In this document: in pieces, positions 1 through 10,472 of the stretch | Layout: each line of letters begins with the position of its first letter | Position numbering within the stretch: the first letter of the stretch is position 1 | Assembly (NCBI RefSeq): GCF_027580225.2 | Contig: NC_073361.2 | Coordinates: 33,621,501 to 33,685,500, forward strand | Length of the DNA: 64,000 bases | Direction: 5' to 3' | Source: Misgurnus anguillicaudatus | Taxonomy: Eukaryota; Chordata; Actinopteri; Cypriniformes; Cobitidae | The notes under the pieces: generated by a model | What the model was told of the DNA's origin: nothing | Seen by the model: only the letters and a program-made list of their open reading frames with translations | Databases searched by the model: none | Translations under genes and position numbers: made by a program

Positions 1-134
1 ATGTGTCGCCCTTCTTCTCACAAGACAACCGAGGGAATCTGGACCGGAGGAAAATCTCGAGGCCGATGTCGGAGGGAACAGAAGATTGCAGTAATGACAA
101 AAACGCAAAGCTGGACACTATAGAGGGAATGAAG
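1..134 (+). CDS. scn5a: Sodium channel alpha subunit, I-II linker exon (5' end outside window)
   Basis: This partial exon codes for about 44 residues of the cytoplasmic linker between domains I and II. Reading starts at base 3 and ends with ATG AAG before a gtaaac donor at 135, phase 0. The pattern MSP-like start, basic RRK cluster, then MSEGTEDCSNDK follows the Nav1.5 linker, where a similar basic cluster precedes an SSGTEEC-type segment. The exon is hydrophilic, has no membrane segment, and lies on the inner face of the membrane in the protein. The missing 5' part would join it to domain I S6. It precedes the next linker exon by a 362-nt intron. The channel assignment is firm because of the downstream exons; the subtype call rests partly on this segment. 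Confidence 0.85.
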
Positions 135-496
135 GTAAACTATTTTATATATCATACACTGCCGAAAATGACTTTCTTACTTAGTATTTTGTCTTGTTTT
201 AATACAAATATCTAAAAATTCTAAGAATCAAGACCTAAAAAAATAAGTCTAGTTTTTAGACAAAAAAACATAAAATTTAAGTGAATTTGTGGTTAAAACA
301 TGCAAAAAAATTATGTTAAAGAACTTTTTTCTTACACTTAATTCTTGATTTTGTTCATCAAGAAAATATATTTTGATTTTAAGAATTTTTAGATATTTGT
401 ACTTAAAATAAAACAAAAATACTAAGTAAGAAAGTAATTCATGCAAATAATATTTACAAATAATGTGATAAAGTAATTGAAAGTTTTTCCTAGCAG
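135..496. repeat. Short intron mostly filled by an A/T-rich fold-back element (about 170-436)
   Basis: The intron is 362 nt. Positions about 170-436 form an imperfect inverted repeat: ACTTTCTTACTTAGTATTTT near the left end has its complement near the right end (AAATACTAAGTAAGAAAGT). Arms are about 60 nt with an A/T-rich centre. The same family occurs at 52392-52767 and in pieces after 61093, so this is a non-autonomous fold-back/MITE type repeat. No other content is seen. Confidence 0.75.
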
Positions 497-847
497 ACAC
501 GTTCTCTGTTGGTCCGAACTCTCTCCCTGCGGGCCAGGCGTGAAAGTCAGGTCAGCATCTTTAATTTTCGACCACCTCACAAGAACTCGGAGCTGGATTT
601 TGCAGACGACGAGTTTAGCAATCACGGAGATTCGGACAGTCGGGGCGGATCGCTGGCATTGCCCTGGAACCGGCGGCGGACGAGCGCACAGAGTACCTGC
701 AGTCACACCTCACAGTTTTTCTTTCCCAGTCTCAACATCAACGGGAAACTGTTTGTCGCCATCGAGCAGAACGGAGTCTCAGGTCAGGGGCCGCTGTCTC
801 CTCTGCCAATACCAGCGTGCACCATGGAGAAGGTCAAAGAGGAAAGT
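497..847 (+). CDS. scn5a: Sodium channel alpha subunit, I-II linker exon
   Basis: This exon gives 117 codons in phase 0, from a ttttcctagcag acceptor to a gtaagt donor. It continues the I-II cytoplasmic linker. The FADDE acidic motif (ELDFADDEFSNHGDSDS) is the conserved Nav linker motif. The following LPWNRRRTSAQ closely matches the Nav1.5 PWPLRRTSAQ segment, which contains a protein kinase A consensus (R-R-x-S) known to affect cardiac channel current; an upstream RRES is a second R-R-x-S. The NGKLFVAIEQNGVSG stretch corresponds to the NGK/VDCNGVVSL segment of other vertebrate sodium channels. No hydrophobic segment is present, as expected for this linker. This exon is the best single evidence for SCN5A orthology. 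Confidence 0.93.
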
Positions 848-1779
848 GTAAGTGTGATTTTACTCCAGTAAGTCCTGTAAATCAGAAAACAACATGATAG
901 AAAACATGTAACACAAGTCACCCTGGATCTATACATGATATATAAATATAATTAAAATCTGCTATATTTCTATAAAGTTTCATGTTATCTCATATATTGC
1001 AGCTTATTTCCTGTACACTATAATGTTACATGTTTGCATGCACATACGACATATGGGTTGCATGACAAAAAAGTCTGCAAGATCTCTAATGTAAACCTTA
1101 TAGTAGATGAGATGCACGTGAGATTACTTCAGCTAAAGTCTCAGTTTGTTCTCCATTTAATTTCAGTGCTTTCTTCAAAATGTTAAAGTGCTCTCCCTTT
1201 TTCCCTATCAGACATTTGAGCTTTTACATTCATGTTTTTGTGCAGTGAAAATAAAAGCACACAGCCAGAAATATCAGACATACTCTTAAAGCTGTCTAAA
1301 ACTGTCTGCATTCATCGAGTGATGCATGGAAACCCTGTTGTCTTGACGATGAAGTCACGGTAACATAGCAACAGATGTTGAATAAGGGTTGGCAGGAAGG
1401 CGCAGTGGTGTTTTCCAGTCGGAGTGGGTGTTTTTGGTGGGCTGTGATAAAGCGTTCCTGCGTCATACCTTTGATTACCTGTGATCAGAAACGCATTATA
1501 CAATCAGAGGGTCATTGTTATAGACCACCATCATATCAAACACTCATAATAAAACCACAGCAGTGTGATTTACAGCAAACAATTACAAAACAAAGCTTTG
1601 ACACAAATTTACACTTTTCACAAACAGATTTCCCATAATATCACCTCTTACCAAAATACATGTACAGGTTATTGCTGTATTGTCAGTGTGTGTGTGCAGA
1701 TTTTAGTCATCACTGGTACTATTACTCAAAGTTTGTGATTTGAATAAACACAGAAACTCTAGAATTAAACTTTTTGTTC

Positions 1780-1905
1780 TAAGGTCATAGGGGTTCGATC
1801 CCCAAAGAACACACATACTGATACAGTGTACTGTATGCCTTATATTGCCCTGTAAGTCATTTTGGATAAAAGCATCTGCCAGGTTACTAAAGGTAAACGT
1901 CAACA
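1780..1905 (+). mobile_element. tRNA-derived SINE fragment
   Basis: It carries a B-box-like GGTTCGATCCCC, then AACACACATACTGATA, and ends with the core TGTAAGTCATTTTGGATAAAAGC followed by TCTGCCAGGT. This arrangement is typical of the abundant cyprinid SINE whose 3' part reads TAAGTCGCTTTGGATAAAAGCG. The A-box head is degraded. A better copy is at 50415-50551 and a reverse-strand 3' piece is near 48715-48790. Confidence 0.75.
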
Positions 1906-2149
1906 TGCATGAATTATCTTCTGATAGCGTGTCTTGTTTAAGAGACATTTTACTTTTGTTCAGACTTTACTTTTCCTAGCAACTACTCAGAACACCCTAG
2001 GATGCATCGAGTGCAGACTTGCTGAAATCGCTTTACGCCCCAGAAGTCATTGCGGCAAAACTTCCGAGTTCGTTCTTCCAAGGTCGCCTGGCAAGACCGA
2101 TCTCCACGAGGACGCAAGTCCGTTCTTTGCGTTCTTGGAATTGAGAAAC

Positions 2150-3785
2150 AGCCACTGGGAAACAACACCGAACACCCTAGCAACTCCATAGTACAGTAAC
2201 ACAGTACAAACTACACTAAAGACCTTAGCCTCCGCATAGTAGTAATACGCTTGAAACTGCACATAACAGCTTAGCAACCGCATAGTAACATGGTATAAAC
2301 TACCCTGAAGACTTTAGCATCTACACAGTAACATGCTAGAAACCGACCAGAGCAACTTAGTGACCACATATTAAAACTCGAAAAAACGCTCCGCAAATTA
2401 GCGACCGCATAGTAACAAGAAACCGACCAGAGCACCTAGAGGACGCATAGCAACACGCTAGAAACCAATCAAAGCACCTTAGTGACCGCAAATTAACATG
2501 TTAGAAACTGATCAGAACACCTTAGCGACCGCATAGTAACACAAAACCGACCACAGCACCTATAGACCACATAGCAACACGCTAGAAACCAATCAAAGCA
2601 CTTTAGTGACCGCAAATTAACATGTTAGAAACTGATCAGAACACCTTAGCGACTGCATAGTAACACAAAACCGACCAGAGCACCTATAGACCACAGAGCA
2701 ACACGCTAGAAACCAACCAGAGCACCTTAGTGACTGCATAGCAACAAGCTAGAAAACACCCAGAACACCTTTGCAACTGCATAGCAACGCTCTAGAAAGC
2801 ACCTGGAACACCTTAGCAACTGCATAGCAATGCTCTAGAAAACACCCGTAACACCATAGCAACTGCATAGCAATGCTCTAAAAAACACCCGTAACACAAT
2901 AGCAACCACATAGCAACCCTCTAGTAAGCACCCGGAACACCTTAGCAACTGCATAGCAATGCTCTAGAAAATACCCGTAACACCATAGCAACCGCATAGC
3001 AATGCTCTAGAAAACACCCGTAACACCTTAGCAACTGCATAGCAATGCTCTAGAAAATACCCAGAACACCTTTGCAACCGCACAGCAGCGCTTTAGAAAA
3101 CACCCGGAACACCATAGCAACCGCACAGCAACGTTGTAGAAAACACCTGGAACACATTAGCAACCACACAGCAATGCTCTAGAAAACACATGGAACACCT
3201 TAGCAACCGCACAGCAATGCTCTAGAAAACACATGGAACACCTTAGCAACCGCACAGCAATGCTCTAGAAAACACTCGGAACACCTTAGCAACCGCACAG
3301 CAATGCTCTAGAAAACACATGGAACACCTTAGCAACCGCACAGCAATGCTCTAGAAAACACATGGAACACCTTAGCAACCGCACAGCAATGCTCTAGAAA
3401 ACACTCGGAACACCTTAGCAACCGCACAGCAATGCTCTAGAAAACACTCGGAACACCTTAGCAACCGCACAGCAATGCTCTAGAAAACACATGGAACACC
3501 TTAGCAACCGCACAGCAATGCTCTAGAAAACACATGGAACACCTTAGCAACCGCACAGCAATGCTCTAGAAAACACATGGAACACCTTAGCAACCGCACA
3601 GCAATGCTCTAGAAAACACTCGGAACACCTTAGCAACCGTACAGCAATGATCTAGAAAACACTCGGAACACCTTAGCAACCGCACAGCAACGCTCTTGAA
3701 AACACCCAGAACACCTTAGCAACCGCATAGCAACGTTCTAGAAAATACCCAGAACACCTTAGAAACCACCTACTGTAGCAGTGCC
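2150..3785. repeat. 43-bp minisatellite array
   Basis: The unit is about 43 bp (AACACCTTAGCAACCGCACAG then CAATGCTCTAGAAAACAC plus a variable ATGG or TCGG). The array has roughly 35-38 units. Units between about 3100 and 3720 are almost identical, while both edges, especially 2150-2750, are strongly diverged and vary in length. Variation inside the core is concentrated in two alternating forms, ACATGG and ACTCGG. Related single or double units sit at 31290-31360 and, reverse-complemented, at 50343-50405. Confidence 0.9.
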
Positions 3786-3961
3786 CTGGCAACCACCCGC
3801 AACAGTGTTACAGTGATCACTCTGGATCAATAAAAAAGTTTTAAATAAAAGAGTTTCTTTAGAGTTTAATTGTCATATAATGTTATTGTTTAGTCGAGTT
3901 CATTTGTATATATTGTGAAAAATCATATGAATGATTGAGTGATTTTTTTTGTATCTCACAG

Positions 3962-4070
3962 GGACACAACTCCACCAATGAACTGAGCAGTATGCTTCTG
4001 CCCCAACTGCCCCAGGAGAGGCGAGACCGAGCCCTTAGTGCCACCAGCTACATCACTGACGCCATGGAAG
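3962..4070 (+). CDS. scn5a: Sodium channel alpha subunit, I-II linker exon
   Basis: Thirty-six codons plus one base (phase 1 exit) from a ctcacag acceptor to a gtaaga donor. The segment ERRDRALSATSYITDAME matches the conserved end of the Nav I-II linker (RQRALS-x-x-S-x-L-T-x-x-xE), just before the ELEE motif of the next exon. The final G pairs with AA of the next exon to give Glu. The upstream part (GHNSTNELSSML) is short compared with mammalian SCN5A, so the linker is somewhat shorter here. Confidence 0.93.
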
Positions 4071-4740
4071 GTAAGAGAGTCACACAAATAAACCAAAACA
4101 AACTTATAACAGAGACAACGCTGAAAACATGATGAGATGTTAGCCCTGAAACGATGACCCCATGTGATCAAAAACCCACTTGAAATCTTCTGCTGTGAGG
4201 TGCGTGCGAGGACAGCCGGAGCGTCTCCATCTGCTCATGGTTAATATCATCCCGTGAGAGATGTCACTCGCTGTTGTTTACAGGGTAAAGGTGTAACCTT
4301 CTCCACCACTGCTGCGTCAGGACACGGACAGACTGTGACATCACCTGGAGAGATTCTGTCCTGAGCTGTCTTACACATGAAATAACATGATAACATTGTG
4401 TTCTTCTAGTGTCTGTGCATTGGGAGAGAAAGTGTTTTAGAAGAACAGTCTGTAGAAGCTGATAGGTGATATATATATTTTCAGGTCTTGACGATCCTGC
4501 TATACTGTAAAAGCGGATTCGTAACATCACACCTTATTTCAGATAAACTAACTTTGCTGTGCTGTTTATGTCTTTGTGTGAAATATTTCTTTAAGATGTT
4601 ATGAGAATCTTGTGTAGGGCTGCATAGCAATTAATCGCGACTAATCGTGACTAATTGCAGAATAAACGTTTTTGTTTACATTATATACAGTATGTGTGTT
4701 TACTGTGTATAATAATTATATATAATATATATATATATAT

Positions 4741-5975
4741 ATCGTCGCTGTCCGATGAAACTCACGTATGTTCATTTTGCCGATTTTGAGATTTTTCGAC
4801 AGATTGAATGTCCAGGTTCATTTCCATATACAGTATGCGTCACATACCTAAATAGCCAATGAAAACTTGTGAAATCATGTCATCTGATTTTCACGTACCC
4901 GTTTGGTGTCAAAGCTGTCAATCACGCCGCATATCTTCCGCCTGTGAAGCATCTCGCCGGTCTCGTAAAGTTTCATCGAACCTATGCACTGGATATAGCC
5001 GAATAAACATGACAATGACTTTCCTTCGAGGTAAACGTTTCCCCCGGACGCCAGACTAACATCTAGGAGTTACTTAATTACGGCAGGACTGTGCAAACAA
5101 AGTATCTGTCTAGCATTGGTGATATTTACGCTGGGGATGTCCCCACCACTTTTTGAAAGCATTTGGTTAAAATGTTCTGAAAAATCAAGCGATGCTTAAG
5201 ACTGGTTTTGTGGTCTAGTCTCACATGTGTTGTGTTGTATGCTTATGGTGTGTTTTCTTGTACATGTGTAATGAAATTCATTGTAATCATTTATTAAACG
5301 CGCTGCTGTTTTCTACGGTATGGTGCTTTGGCATTGTTCGGTTGAGCTGGTGTTGCAGGGACTGTTACATGTGTGATGTGTGCATTCGACATTGTTGAGG
5401 GTTTATAAATTTATGCTGAGTATTTTCTTGTTGTTGACTGGCCTACGCTATGCCCATTTTTGATGCGCGTTATTCAATATTTTTCCCGTCCTGCAGCAAT
5501 GTTTTTATAAGATCTTTTGTCCCCACCACTTTTCAACACAAACTGACGCCCCTGTTGTGTAGCATTACCATGTCAGTGTATTGATTCATTGTCCCTTAAT
5601 GGTTTGCAAGAGACATTTAATACACTTATAATTAATATTAAATAAAGTAAGCGTATTTAACTAAGACGTAGGCTATTTAATAAACTGAGCGTATTCATCT
5701 GTCAATATGAAACGCGACTTTGGCCATTCTAATTAATGATCGGAAGAACGCGTATCGATCAAAGTTACTGTAAAATATGCACGCATGTCCATTTAAACTC
5801 AATTTTGGTCAAATGTGGATTATATCATGACACTGGCAAGAATATGGTTACATGTAAATATGCCGTACCAAGTATGACAACGCTACATTCAACTGCTTTT
5901 GATATACGGTGTTTTTTTCACTTTCTGAAAAGTAACCGTTTTGGACATACGTGAGTTTCATCAGGCAGCGACGAT
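4741..5975. mobile_element. DNA element with ATCGTCGCTGTC / GCAGCGACGAT termini
   Basis: The left end (ATCGTCGCTGTCCGATGAAA) and right end (TTTCATCAGGCAGCGACGAT) are inverted complements; an inverted, 3'-truncated copy lies at 9718-10400. Comparison shows that positions 5118-5559 of this copy are an extra insertion. No transposase frame is seen, so it is non-autonomous. Confidence 0.78.
5111..5566. mobile_element. 442-bp insertion with 7-bp target duplication
   Basis: TAGCATT occurs at 5111-5117 and again at 5560-5566, directly flanking 442 bp that are absent from the sister copy, where a single AATGCTA (complement) lies at 10013-10019. The insert has CCCCACCACTTTT repeated near both ends. 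Its class is not identified. Confidence 0.8.
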
Positions 5976-6141
5976 ATATATATATAATATAAATACACAG
6001 ACATGCATGTAGGATAACGTACGTATACGTAATATATAAATATATTTTTCTTTTATATGTGTGTTGTAAACAAGAACTTTTATTCTGCAAATGATTATTC
6101 ACGATTAATCGCTATGCAGCCCTACTCTTGTGACTCCTTAT

Positions 6142-6428
6142 TGTGGGTTTACATCAGACGCGAGTTCAACGATATCCGCGATTAGATTACATACAAAGTC
6201 AATGCAAAGACGCGATCAGACCGATGCGTGGGCCGATGCGAATGATGTGATATGGGGGGCGCGTTTACCGTGAAAATACGCGCTATTTGCCTCAAACGCG
6301 TCTTCGCCCAAGTAAAAAATATTCAACTCAAATATTCGCTCAACTTGAGCGAAAAATTTGCATGACACGAAGTTAAATCCCGTGAGTAATCTAGAGCAAG
6401 TAACACGATATGGTATGTACGTAGCATT
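6142..6428. mobile_element. Non-autonomous element, ACGCGAGTTCAACG family
   Basis: Begins GTGGGTTTACATCAGACGCG and includes TTGCATGACACGAAGTTAAA and AGTAATCTAGAGC blocks. Recognisable relatives lie at 19332-19551 (reverse orientation) and 43988-44236. The 43988 copy has ends GTACACACCAAAC and GTTTGGTGTGTAT that are inverted complements, so this is a terminal-inverted-repeat element. Confidence 0.65.
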
Positions 6429-8354
6429 ACAGTTGAATCATTTATTCGTTTACAACAAAGTTAGTGATGTCAATCTGTGCTTTCATAGGAAAAAAATGGT
6501 GTGCTTTAGCAAACATCCAGCGTGATCTCACGAGAACTCGTACATATTTTACGAGTTGGCTAATTTGTATGAATTTGTACTAATTTAGTTTAACAAAATC
6601 ATAAAAAACAATAACGAAACCCTGCCCCAAAGTCACAGAAACAAAAGCAAAATGTACAATAATGTACGCATGTGATTGTACGAATTAGCCACCTCATAAA
6701 ATATGAACAAATTGCCATGAGATAGTGTTGAAACATCTCCATTTGTTCTCTGTTTAATCTCAGTGCTGATTAGAAGACACAACTGAGATATATTTTTTCG
6801 TATAGGTGTTATTTTAAAAAATAAACAGAGGACTCCTTCGCTGAGAAAATGTCACGTATTAACAAAATTGCCCCTTATTTTTCTCATTGGATTGGTCAGC
6901 ACAAAAGTTGCTAACAGAAGATGGCTGTACTGAGATTAGATCTGCTAGCATGTGAAAATGCCAATCCTTATTATCACGTATGTGAACGCTGACACGGCAG
7001 GACAGTAGCGGGCTGAATTTACTGTAATGAGCGCATGATGTCAGGTGACAAACACAGGTACGGTAGATTGCTGAAGAACGCTTGGTGTTTTATTTGTCAA
7101 TGCTGACATGTTGCACAAGTGCTCTGATGTGCTCTTTACCTGTGTACCGTGGTATTTTTATACAAGAATTGAATGGACTCATTCATGTTATTGTGAATGT
7201 TAGTGTACTCAAGTATTACAAAGCGACGATGAGCCGAATGTGTTCTCCAGTTGGCGTGTTTGGATCCTTTTGGTTTAGCTGAAGGTCTGTTTGCTGGTCA
7301 GTTTCTCGTCTGTATGATGAGATGAATTGTGACGGGTCGACCGGACCCGCTGTGGAGAACGACACCAGCATTCAGCTCATCGCAGGAGTTTGTAGCACAT
7401 TAATGCCATAGATGCAGGAACTGTCTGTTTGTATTGTTTGTTCTGCACGAACATCTACTTCGGTCATGCTTGTGTTAATCTCGGTGGAGTAGAAAAAAAC
7501 AAACCTTAAGACTTTTGTTCTGACCTGTTTCACAATATTTAATCAGTTACACTATGTGGACATTTAATTATGGCCATTAAATAATATATTTATTTTTACT
7601 TTACTCTAAAATAAATCCAACTTTCAACTTTCACAGATCTACTTTTTGATGTAAACACGCTTCTTACACGTCCAGTGTGAATGCTGTAACATGTTATCAT
7701 CAGTGATAAAAAATATTTCAAAAAATGATGCAGCTCAAGTATGCATTGTGAAACCTGACTTAACAGCTACGTACTACAGAACGTAGCATCTATGTACTTT
7801 TATATCTATGGTCCCAGCTGAGGCAGGGACTACTGTAATTAGCATATTCACGTTCTGCATATACTAAATGAGGCAAGGTTATGTAAATGTTGTAATAATA
7901 CTATAAATTATTGAATAAATAAAGTAATACAATTATTCATTTAATCCTTTTTTTGGGTTATCACATTGAAGTTTTATGTGGGTTTTCTATAAACAGTATA
8001 CCACTAAAGGCAATGCATAACAGTAAATGTTAATACATATTATACCACGGGTCTGTTGAATGCTGTATTCTCATTGGTTGAGAAATGTTCCATGGGTGTT
8101 GATTTTTTTTGATAACCGCACACCTAACTTTTCAATTGTCTTAAAAATAGGCACCAGAGCAATGTTTGTGGTAACCGTGGTATAAGCGGAATAATTGACT
8201 CCGGTCCTTTGAATTATTTGAAAACAATGCACACCTGCGGTGTAACGGCACTCCGCTTCGCGTCGTGCCGCATTACCACCTTGGTGTGCATTATTTTCTT
8301 ATAATTCAATGGCCCGTCGTCAACCATTCCTTACATAAATGTTTATTTCAACAG

Positions 8355-8593
8355 AACTAGAGGAGGCGCAGCAGAAGTGTCACCCGTGCTGGTACGGTTT
8401 TGCACACAAGTATCTGGTGTGGACGTGTTGTCCCAGCTGGCTGAAGTTGAAGGAATGGATGAAGATTATGGTGATGGATCCCTTTCTTGATCTGGCCATC
8501 ACCATCTGCATCGTTCTCAATACGCTCTTTATGGCACTGGAGCATTATCCAATGACAGACGAGTTCAACAAGATGCTGTCTGTGGGAAACCTG
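8355..8593 (+). CDS. scn5a: Sodium channel alpha subunit, domain II S1 exon
   Basis: The exon enters in phase 1 and leaves in phase 0, giving about 80 residues. It starts with [20 protein letters not shown], the conserved end of the I-II linker, then the amphipathic pre-S1 segment. Residues about 38-61 ([20 protein letters not shown] and following) form transmembrane S1 of domain II, and ALEHYPMT begins the S1-S2 loop. The donor is gtgagt. Together with the next two exons it completes the domain II voltage sensor and pore. Confidence 0.97.
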
Positions 8594-8654
8594 GTGAGTG
8601 TGATGTTAACGTCATGTGACTGAGCACTTCCACAAAATTCTACCTCAGTTAAAA

Positions 8655-8945
8655 GTGATAGTTCACCAATTCTGCATTTAATTTACTCATCCTCATGTTG
8701 ATCTAAACCTGTATGAGTTTCTCTTTTCTGATGAACACAAAAGAAAATATTTTGATATAAATGATGATAAGCACACAGCTTTTGGAAACCATTGACTTCC
8801 ATAGTAGGAAAAACAAATCCTATTGAATTTAGTGGGAACCATCAACTCTGTGCTTACCACTATTTATGAATATATCTTCATTGTCTTTTATCACAATACT
8901 TACATAGTATTTGTTCATCCTACTATGGAAGTCAATCTGTTTATT
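8655..8945. mobile_element. MITE remnant (TTACTCATCCTCATGTTG family)
   Basis: GTTCACCAATTCTGCATTTA, then TTTACTCATCCTCATGTTG, AACCTGTATGAGTTTCT and CATTGACTTCCATAGTAGGA match a widespread fish inverted-repeat element in which the last block recurs on the opposite strand (CCTACTATGGAAGTCAATCT near 8920-8940). Confidence 0.65.
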
Positions 8946-9717
8946 ACAATGAAAATGAATCAAGTGCAAAGCATTGTTGGATAGTGCACATTTTTCTTAA
9001 TGTTAAGCAATGCTTGCAAATAAAATGTACCATGCACAAATAAATGCTGTACGACAGAGATGCAGTTCTGAACACAGCCTTTGTTAAATGTCAGAATGGT
9101 CTTATTATAGATATAATTCATCCTCAGTCAACATATGTTACGTTCAGCGTGTATGTGTGTGTTTTTGTGGAGTGGTCGAGTGGTTTGAACACAGTCACAT
9201 CAGGACAGATCAATAGTGCTGTCTTCTCAACTGAAGCGTGTACAGGTGTTCAGAGCAGAGCGGTGAAAATAAACTCATATCCACTAACTTCTGTATGACT
9301 CTGTATGACTTATCAGTAAAGACCACAGGTGCACACAGATCTGTTTGTTAGCAGGAGGGTTGCAAAGGGGCAAAAAGTTTACAGTAAATGTCCGGAAACT
9401 TTCCATGGGAACATATAATCTGGAGAATTTTGGAAATATTCTAAATTGGAAACTTAACAGAAATGTATTGGAATTTATGGGAATTATTTTTGAAATGTAT
9501 ATAAACTATATCATATACAAACATAAATAATTTTTTTATTTTGTTTGGTCATAAGCAGACATGCATGCAAGGTATACTGATACTTGTGCTCATCAAGCCT
9601 GGATTTATTTATTTTATTTTATTAAGTTCCCTGTTATAGGCAACTCTGCAATTTTTTAAAATTTGTTCAAATTAATTCCCATCAGTTCCCATATATTCCC
9701 ACCAATTCCCATATCAT

Positions 9718-10400
9718 CTTTACATGTAACCATATTCTTGCCAGTGTAATGATATAATCCACATTTGACCAAAATTGAGTTTAAATGGACATACGTGCAT
9801 ATTTTACAGTAACGGTGGTCGATACGCGTTCTTCCGATCATTAATTAGAATGACCAAGTCGCGTTTCATATTGACAGATGAATACACTCAGTTTATTATT
9901 AGCCTGCGTCTTAGTTTATTAAATACGCTTAGTTTATTTAATATTAATTATACATTTATTAAATGTCTCTTGCAAACTATGAAGGGACAATGAATCAATA
10001 CACTGACATAGTAATGCTAGACAGATTCTTTGTTTGCACAGTCCTACCGTAATTTTGTCACTCCTAGACGTCAGGGGGGAAGTGTTTACCTCGATGAAGG
10101 AAAGTCATTGTCTCACCAGGCTATGTTTATTCGGCTATCCAGTGCTGAGCTTCGATGAAACTTCATGAGACCGGCGAGATGCTTCCACAGGGCAGGAGAT
10201 ATGCGGTGTGATTGACAGCTTTGACACCAAATGTATATACGTGAAAATCAGATGACATGATTTCACAACTTTTCATTGGCCATTTAGATATGTGAAGCTG
10301 AAGCATACTGTATACGGAAATGAACCTGGACATTCAATCCGTCGAAAAATCTCAAAATCGCCAAAATGGACATACGTGGTTTTCATCAGACAGCGACAAT
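9718..10400 (-). mobile_element. Truncated inverted copy of the 4741-5975 element
   Basis: Read on the - strand it starts ATTGTCGCTGTCTGATGAAA and follows the 4741 element through the GCAAGAATATGGTTACATGT block, where similarity stops; about 130 nt of the far end are missing. It lacks the 442-bp insert, so it preserves the empty target site at 10013-10019. Confidence 0.8.
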
Positions 10401-10472
10401 ATATTTCCTTTAATTTCCATATATTCACGCTAATTCCCATATATTTCCTTTAATTCCAATAGAATTAAAGCC

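Larger units (their letters stand above)
848..3961 (+). other. Intron with SINE, minisatellite and unique sequence
   Basis: The intron runs from gtaagt at 848 to the cacag acceptor ending at 3961. Positions 848-1770 are A/T-rich with no gene or clear repeat recognised. A tRNA-derived SINE fragment lies near 1780-1905 and a 43-bp minisatellite fills about 2150-3780. The last 170 nt are unique and A/T-rich with a weak T-tract before the acceptor. Confidence 0.8.
4614..6125. mobile_element. AATCGCGATTAATC-type inverted-repeat element, interrupted
   Basis: The left end GTAGGGCTGCATAGCAATTA and right end, reading GATTAATCGCTATGCAGCCC TAC, are inverted complements, bounded by TA. The A/T-rich centre is interrupted by a second element at 4741-5975. 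Relatives are at 25499-25958, 29324-29996 and 57235-57418. Confidence 0.75.
4071..8354 (+). other. Intron with nested inverted-repeat elements
   Basis: Contains the nested element at 4614-6125, an inverted-repeat fragment at 6142-6428 and an element with symmetrical ends around 8040-8335 (ACCACGG and GGTAACCGTGGTATAA motifs). Positions 6430-8035 hold A/T-rich sequence in which I see no gene. The acceptor at 8354 (tttcaacag) is followed by the next exon. Confidence 0.75.

Noticed and set aside
1780..1905. Possible tRNA gene (B-box-like GGTTCGATCC)
   Set aside because: No cloverleaf can be formed; the following SINE core shows it is a retroposon.
2150..3785. Regular repeat array resembling a CRISPR array
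   Set aside because: Units are continuous 43-bp tandem repeats without unique spacers, in an animal intron.
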